9,025 nucleotides of DNA from assembly GCA_964631335.1 (NCBI GenBank), contig CAZVXD010000074.1, positions 1 to 9,025 on the forward strand. The letters are read 5' to 3'. Below the pieces are notes generated by a model. The model did no database searches. It was not told where the DNA came from and saw nothing but the letters and a program-made list of their open reading frames with translations. The translations under genes were made by a program, and so were the position numbers. The DNA is from JAFGHJ01 sp964631335 (lineage in GTDB: Bacteria; Hydrothermota; UBA3072). Shown piece after piece: positions 5,803 to 9,025 of this stretch. The first letter of the stretch is position 1; every line of letters begins with the position of its first letter.

Positions 5803-5919
5803 GTGTTTTTGTAGCTTTGTGGCTAATATCTTCGAAAAAAAACAAAAAGTTGACCGGTAGTACTACAGGGAAATTGTTGATAGGCTGCAGATGTCATGTT
5901 ATTCTTTAACTATATATAC

Positions 5920-5948
5920 TTGACAAATATATCGATTGATTTTATAGT
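5920..5948 (+). promoter_or_regulatory. Sigma-70 promoter, predicted leaderless start, for the toxin-antitoxin-like pair
   Basis: TTGACA (5920-5925), a 17-base spacer and TATAGT (5943-5948). Seven bases separate the -10 from the ATG at 5956, so transcription should begin at 5955 or 5956. This supports the ATG at 5956 as the start rather than the in-frame ATG at 5896, which lies upstream of the promoter. Confidence 0.65.
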
Positions 5949-5955
5949 TATAGAG

Positions 5956-6191
5956 ATGAGTATAAAGACTACCCGATACTTTAAAGAACAGATATTGAGA
6001 AAACGTAGTTATTTGAAAATGGAATGGTGTATTGAAGCTATTAACAATCCGTTAAAAACAGAAGTACAACATGACGGAAGAGTAAGACATTGGGTATATA
6101 TCCGAGAAAAAACAAGTATCTGAGAGTTGTTACATTAAAAGATGGTAAAACAATTCATAATGCCTTTTTTGATAGGCGATTTAAGGAGTAA
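5956..6191 (+). pseudogene. Small basic protein, frameshifted; partner of DUF2283, toxin-like
   Basis: The first frame from ATG 5956 gives MSIKTTRYFKEQ through RHWVYIREK and then stops at TGA 6121-6123 after an ending (TSI) foreign to the family. In the -1 frame the sequence continues as KYLRVVTLKDGKTIHNAFFDRRFKE to TAA at 6189-6191. Reading one extra A in the run of six A at 6107-6112, or slipping back one base there, joins them as REKNKYLRVV and gives a 78-residue protein. I recall this family as a small protein (RYF..QVLRKRPYL..EWC at the front, YLRVVTL.DG.T.HNAFFDR.F at the end) encoded just before DUF2283 genes in many bacteria and cyanobacteria. A toxin or other partner role is inference from that layout. 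It may be a decayed gene, a sequencing error at a homopolymer, or real frameshifting. There is no Shine-Dalgarno sequence; the transcript is probably leaderless. Confidence 0.75.
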
Positions 6192-6195
6192 AATT

Positions 6196-6417
6196 ATGAA
6201 ATTTCATTATTATAAAGATACAGATGCTCTATATATAAATTTATCTTCAAAATCCAGTGTAGATTCAGAGGAGATAGTTCTTGGAATCGTATTGGATTTT
6301 GATAAACATCATAGGTTGGTAGGAATAGATATCCAACACGCGAGCAAAAATGTCGATTTTTCTTCCCTGGAAGCTGAGGAAATTCCAATAAAAAAAGTGC
6401 TGATTAACCAGAAGTAA
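6196..6417 (+). CDS. DUF2283 family protein, probable antitoxin-like partner
   Basis: 73 residues from the ATG at 6196. AAGGAG at 6183-6188, 7 bases upstream, fixes this start and rules out the longer in-frame reading from 6142. The DUF2283 pattern is complete: MKFHYYKDTDALYINL at 1-16, a serine-rich turn with VDSEEIVLGIVLDFD (22-36), the core VGIDIQHAS (43-51) and the ending VDFSSLEAEEIP (54-65). The family is small, acidic and mostly beta-strand; its molecular function is not established to my knowledge. The gene starts 4 bases after the stop of the restored upstream frame, and its ribosome site lies inside that gene's last codons. The two are therefore built as a coupled pair. This gene is intact although its partner's frame is broken. 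An antitoxin role is inference from the layout, not shown by the sequence. Confidence 0.85.
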   Translation: MKFHYYKDTDALYINLSSKSSVDSEEIVLGIVLDFDKHHRLVGIDIQHASKNVDFSSLEAEEIPIKKVLINQK

Positions 6418-6700
6418 TCAACTTTTTATAATTGATTTCTGCTTTAATTTGAGATTAGATTCTATTTTAACAGGTCCGATATTAGGTCAATGTATGAATT
6501 CTTTCTTCTCCCCGAAGTTTTTAGAATTATTTACAATGTTAAACAATTTTGCTTTTTAAATTTTGATATTTAATTTTTTTTCAAGTATGAAACGAATTAC
6601 ACACATCCGTAAGAAATTACATGGTTTGAAAAACTAAGTCATTGCTAATTAAGGTTTTAATTTGAGGAATGGAATTTGCACATTAAATTAAGGAGGAAAA
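6418..6700. other. 283-base AT-rich non-coding gap before the pilin operon
   Basis: No gene, no in-register repeat array and no convincing terminator. A weak AATCAA/TTGATT inverted pair (6416-6421 with 6432-6437) sits at the end of the DUF2283 gene, but the stem is AT-only. The right end holds a possible sigma-54 promoter and a strong Shine-Dalgarno site (AGGAGG, 6691-6696). Confidence 0.6.
6666..6680 (+). promoter_or_regulatory. Possible sigma-54 promoter for the pilin operon
   Basis: GG at 6666-6667 and GC at 6678-6679 have the obligatory 10 bases between them, and the -12 element is a full TTGCA (6676-6680). About 9 of 12 positions fit TGGCACG-N4-TTGCA; the mismatches are all in the -24 half. 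The start would fall near 6691, leaving a leader of about 10 bases consisting of the ribosome site. Pilin genes are often sigma-54 dependent, but a short match like this can occur by chance. Confidence 0.3.
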
Positions 6701-7150
6701 ATGAAGAATAAGGGTTTTACACTTGTTGAGTTAATAGTTGTTATCGTGATAATGGGCATAATTACCGGGATCTCGATTTTCTCTTATCGGAGTCTTTTTG
6801 CCAGGAGTAGATTAGAGGGAACCATGAATGAGGTGAGGGCTTTTTATGAGGGCGTGAACAGGAGGGTTGTAACTGAAGGATATAAATATCTGATTCAGAT
6901 AGATGAAAACAATGATCGTTTGGAGTATATTAGTTCCGAGGGTTCGCGACGAGATTCTTTGGTTTTGAGAGAAGAGCTGGATCTTGAATTTAGTGGTGGC
7001 GTAAATCCAATAAGGTTGACCGTTCACGTTGACGGGTTTGTCAGAGATGAAGATGATGTAAGAGAATTTCTTGTGATAGATGAAAATACAGGGAAATCGA
7101 TAAGTTTTTATATTTCCCCTCTTGGGGTATTGGAGGCGAAACTGCAATGA
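6701..7150 (+). CDS. Type IV prepilin-like protein, GspH/FimT-like minor pseudopilin
   Basis: Minor pilin or pseudopilin of a type IV pilus or type II secretion system, 149 residues. A class III signal MKNKG is cut by prepilin peptidase after G5, giving mature FTLVE with the conserved Glu at mature position 5. The hydrophobic helix runs from F6 to about residue 27 and is followed by an amphipathic helix (RSRLEGTMNEVRAFYEGVNRR), the layout of GspH/FimT proteins. The rest is a charged, beta-rich globular part ending in SPLGVLEAKLQ. No cysteine. AGGAGG lies 4 bases before the ATG. It heads an operon with the next four genes and overlaps the second by four bases (ATGA). Pilus and secretion versions cannot be told apart from this protein. 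Confidence 0.88.
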   Translation: MKNKGFTLVELIVVIVIMGIITGISIFSYRSLFARSRLEGTMNEVRAFYEGVNRRVVTEGYKYLIQIDENNDRLEYISSEGSRRDSLVLREELDLEFSGGVNPIRLTVHVDGFVRDEDDVREFLVIDENTGKSISFYISPLGVLEAKLQ

Positions 7151-7623
7151 AAATAAAAAAAGGTTTTACTCTGATTGAATTAATAGTCGCGCTTCTTTTC
7201 TTTACTCTTGCCAGCGCTTCGATTGCTGTTTTTTACGCGAGTAACAGCCGCAGGATTATTAGTTCCGAGAGAAGCGCGAGATTGGAAGCCGTATCCGGTA
7301 AGGTTTATGAAACATTTAAAGGTGATTTGATGAAGAGAATTTACGATCTGGACGGAAACTATGAAAAACTTTTTTTTGATATAATATGGGAAACTTTTAA
7401 TCCGGGAGATATAATTTTTTCTTCTTCGGATATCATAAATGGAATGTCATTTAGCAGCAGCATTCGAATCGATTCTTTCCATTTCGATATGACTAAAGCG
7501 GCTACAAAAGATGATGCGAGGGGCTATAGTTCCGGTTCTCGTATATGGGCTACAATTGAGACCATAGATTTATCTAATGGTGATACTATTCAGATGCAGA
7601 CGGTTTTCAGCCACCACAGGTGA
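7147..7623 (+). CDS. Type IV prepilin-like protein, PilV/GspI-like minor pseudopilin
   Basis: 158 residues. Signal MKIKKG is cut before FTLIE, with Glu at mature position 5. The hydrophobic helix (residues 7 to about 29, IELIVALLFFTLASASIAVF) is followed by a polar helix (SRRIISSERSARLEAVSGKVYETF) and a globular part of about 95 residues with no cysteine. The globular part is not recognisable as a known family; the second place in the gene order suggests the PilV/GspI role, which is inference. The ATG overlaps the stop of the previous gene in ATGA, so translation is coupled. An 18-base gap with its own GGGAG site separates it from the next gene. Confidence 0.85.
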   Translation: MKIKKGFTLIELIVALLFFTLASASIAVFYASNSRRIISSERSARLEAVSGKVYETFKGDLMKRIYDLDGNYEKLFFDIIWETFNPGDIIFSSSDIINGMSFSSSIRIDSFHFDMTKAATKDDARGYSSGSRIWATIETIDLSNGDTIQMQTVFSHHR

Positions 7624-7641
7624 ATAAAAAAGGGAGAAAAA

Positions 7642-8268
7642 ATGAAGAATAAAGGTTTTTCTTTAATTGAATTAATGGTAGTTTTGGTTTTTATGGGTAT
7701 TATATCCATATCTATTTATCAGCAATTTATACTGCAGCAGACCGGGTTGAGGGAGCAGCAGGAGTTTTCCAGTGTAAATATTAAAGCCAGGAGGGCGAGC
7801 GAGTATTTGATGAATGAACTCAGGCATATAGGGTTTTGTAAGAGACCTCTTTCTCCCGACCACAGATTCGGTATAATTTCAGGTAATAGCAATTCTATTT
7901 CTTATACGCATGATGTTTTTGGAGATTTTGAAGGTATTGTTGATACGGATGATATTCATTCTATAGAAGTAAGAGGAGATACTTTATATATAGATGGGGA
8001 TAGAGCAGCCAACTTTCTGGATTCTCTTGGATTTACTTACATCGACGTGAATGGCGATATTATCGATCCCGCCGATACGGTTAGTGAGGTCGATTCAAAT
8101 GGATTTTGGGTTATGGAAGAACCGGTTACTCTGGGGAACGATCCCGGATGTTATCCGATAAACTTAATCGATTTTACTCTGCGTTTTGTTTATCCTGACG
8201 GATCGAGAGAAATAATTTATCATGAGGCGGTTCAAATCAGAAACGTAAGAGGACCGAGATTAAATTAG
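7642..8268 (+). CDS. Type IV prepilin-like protein, PilW/GspJ-like minor pseudopilin
   Basis: 208 residues. Signal MKNKG is cut before FSLIE, with Glu at mature position 5 and a hydrophobic helix at residues 6-27. After it, ARRASEYLMNELRHIGF (49-65) matches the helix typical of PilW/GspJ proteins, where a leucine-arginine-rich stretch ends in (A/I)GF/Y. The globular part is acidic and beta-rich. Two cysteines, C66 and C170, could form a disulfide once exported. A short aspartate-rich stretch (IDVNGDIIDPADT, 134-146) recalls calcium-binding loops, but this is weak. GGGAG at 7632-7636 lies 5 bases before the ATG. The next gene's AGGAGG overlaps this gene's stop codon, so the two are tightly coupled. 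Confidence 0.88.
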   Translation: MKNKGFSLIELMVVLVFMGIISISIYQQFILQQTGLREQQEFSSVNIKARRASEYLMNELRHIGFCKRPLSPDHRFGIISGNSNSISYTHDVFGDFEGIVDTDDIHSIEVRGDTLYIDGDRAANFLDSLGFTYIDVNGDIIDPADTVSEVDSNGFWVMEEPVTLGNDPGCYPINLIDFTLRFVYPDGSREIIYHEAVQIRNVRGPRLN

Positions 8269-8276
8269 GAGGATCG

Positions 8277-8864
8277 ATGAGCAAAGAAAAAGAAAAAAAG
8301 GGTATTGCGTTGATTGTTGTTTTATGGATTATAACTATTCTGACCGTCGTGGTGGCTGCAACCTCTTTGATGACTTATAGTGACATAGCTTCAGCCATAA
8401 ATTTGAAAAAAAGATTTAGAACCTTGAAAGCCGCGGAAGTTCCCGGTGATTTTGTTATTTCATATCTGCCGGAATATAAAAAGTTGCATGAACTCGATAC
8501 TTTGTTTTTTAAAATAGATTACAATAAAGTGTTTTATGAAAATAACAATGTCGACACAGTCTATTCGATTCCTCTTTTTTTATCCGGGGATTCTTCGATA
8601 AGCGGCTGTTTGGCTTTACCTTATTTTATAGATTTTAATAAAGATTCTTCGCTCATTGTATCGGCTTCGACTGTCGGTCCAAATGGTGTTACCGATACTA
8701 ACTGGGTTAATCCCATCTTTACGCACGATGGTGCTGTGATTTATTATAGGACGAGGGGAGTTATCGAGCAAAGTAGTGATATTGTCGCTTATCGGAGAAT
8801 CAGGAACGGCAGCTCTTTCAATATCCCTTCTGGGGGAGCCGGTTTTGGACATACAATGTATTAA
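8277..8864 (+). CDS. GspK/PilX-like minor pseudopilin
   Basis: 195 residues. After MSKEKEKKG the predicted cleavage gives IALIVVLWIITILTVVVAA. The residue at mature position 5 is Val, not Glu. This IALI-VLWI form without Glu5 is the mark of GspK, the pseudopilin that caps the tip with GspI and GspJ. A helix follows with KAAEVPGDFVISYL (about 50-63), the region where PilX and GspK proteins have AAEAG. GspK is usually about 300 residues or more, so this one is short and closer to PilX in size. One cysteine is present (GCLALPYF). The C-terminus is glycine-rich (PSGGAGFGHTMY). The ribosome site AGGAGG (8267-8272) overlaps the stop of the previous gene. Fourth in the operon, where GspK/PilX proteins usually sit. 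Confidence 0.85.
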   Translation: MSKEKEKKGIALIVVLWIITILTVVVAATSLMTYSDIASAINLKKRFRTLKAAEVPGDFVISYLPEYKKLHELDTLFFKIDYNKVFYENNNVDTVYSIPLFLSGDSSISGCLALPYFIDFNKDSSLIVSASTVGPNGVTDTNWVNPIFTHDGAVIYYRTRGVIEQSSDIVAYRRIRNGSSFNIPSGGAGFGHTMY

Positions 8865-8879
8865 TTATTAGGAGGCTTT

Positions 8880-9025
8880 ATGTTATTTTTATTGATGTTA
8901 TCTTTTTATAGTGAGTTTGATTGGTATCAATTGGAAATGACTGGTAGAGGTGGAATTTACGAGGGAATTATGGAATCTCCCGTAGTAAAGGAATATGGAA
9001 CAAACAGAATCGAGAAAAAGTTTAT
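8880..9025 (+). CDS. Start of an unidentified, probably exported protein (partial)
   Basis: 48 codons are visible before the right edge. AGGAGG at 8870-8875 lies 4 bases before the ATG, which follows the previous stop by 15 bases, so this is the fifth gene of the pilin operon. It begins MLFLLMLSFYSEFDWYQLEM, a short hydrophobic stretch that could be a signal peptide, though it has no positive charge at its start. It continues with GRGGIYEGIMESPVVKEYGT. I do not recognise the family. Its place suggests a role with the pilus or secretion machine, perhaps periplasmic or surface-exposed, but nothing in the visible part proves it. Confidence 0.7.
   Translation, partial: MLFLLMLSFYSEFDWYQLEMTGRGGIYEGIMESPVVKEYGTNRIEKKF

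Larger units (their letters stand above)
5446..5955. other. 510-base non-coding region filled with repeats
   Basis: No convincing gene. From left to right it holds two degenerate copies of a CCACRGATTT motif (5481-5502, 5544-5567), two GTAAATGGG copies, a 9-bp-period pair (5657-5674), a heptamer array (5713-5740), a three-way hairpin (5743-5802) and the promoter of the next gene (5920-5948). No rho-independent terminator with a U-tract could be assigned to the cyclase gene. Confidence 0.8.

Noticed and set aside
5746..5810. Three-way hairpin as a rho-independent terminator of the cyclase gene
   Set aside because: It is 300 bases past the gene, has several arms, and the T-run at 5805-5809 does not directly follow the stem.
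5896..5955. Longer N-terminus for the frameshifted small protein, from the ATG at 5896
   Set aside because: The added 20 residues are hydrophobic and not family-like, and a good promoter (5920-5948) lies inside them. The ATG at 5956 fits promoter and family.
6142..6195. Longer N-terminus for the DUF2283 protein, from the ATG at 6142
   Set aside because: These codons overlap the end of the upstream gene in another frame, and the strong AAGGAG site points to the ATG at 6196.
6416..6437. Terminator after the DUF2283 gene
   Set aside because: A six-pair stem of almost only A-T pairs with a 10-base loop is too weak, and no U-run follows it.

Overview
The window looks like chromosomal DNA from an AT-rich Gram-negative (diderm) bacterium. 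An MlaE-type lipid-transport permease and a run of type IV pilin-like genes imply an outer membrane. The 403-residue protein at 2577-3788 belongs, as I recall it, to a family most familiar from Bacteroidetes and related FCB-group or candidate phyla, often mislabelled 'asparagine synthetase B'. An FCB-type or uncultivated lineage is my best guess, but no marker gene settles it.

Layout. Minus strand, reading leftward from 3788: a probable exported protein of unknown function with a GATase1-like look, a XerC/XerD tyrosine recombinase, an inositol-monophosphatase-family phosphatase and a 5'-complete mlaE cut by the left edge. Plus strand from 3943: a soluble GAF-GAF-GGDEF diguanylate cyclase, transcribed divergently from the exported-protein gene. 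Next comes about 0.5 kb without genes (5446-5955), filled with short-period repeats and a three-way hairpin. A small two-gene module at 5956-6417 resembles a toxin-antitoxin pair: a frameshifted basic protein and a DUF2283 protein. After a 283-base AT-rich gap, a tight operon of four prepilin-like genes (GspH/FimT-, PilV/GspI-, PilW/GspJ- and GspK/PilX-like) leads into a fifth gene cut by the right edge.

How the genes work together. The four prepilin-like proteins probably form the priming or tip complex of a type IV pilus or type II secretion pseudopilus. The diguanylate cyclase would supply c-di-GMP, which often controls pili and surface life, but nothing here ties it directly to the pilins. 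MlaE would work with an ATPase and a substrate-binding protein encoded off the left edge.

Three things stand out. (1) Three sigma-70-like promoters place the predicted transcription start on, or one base before, the A of the ATG, suggesting leaderless mRNAs for genes that head transcription units. Most genes inside operons have strong Shine-Dalgarno sequences instead. (2) The toxin-antitoxin-like first gene is broken by a -1 frameshift at a run of six A. (3) Most of the larger non-coding gaps hold in-register 7-bp or 9-bp repeat arrays. All family assignments are from reading the sequence; no database search was possible.
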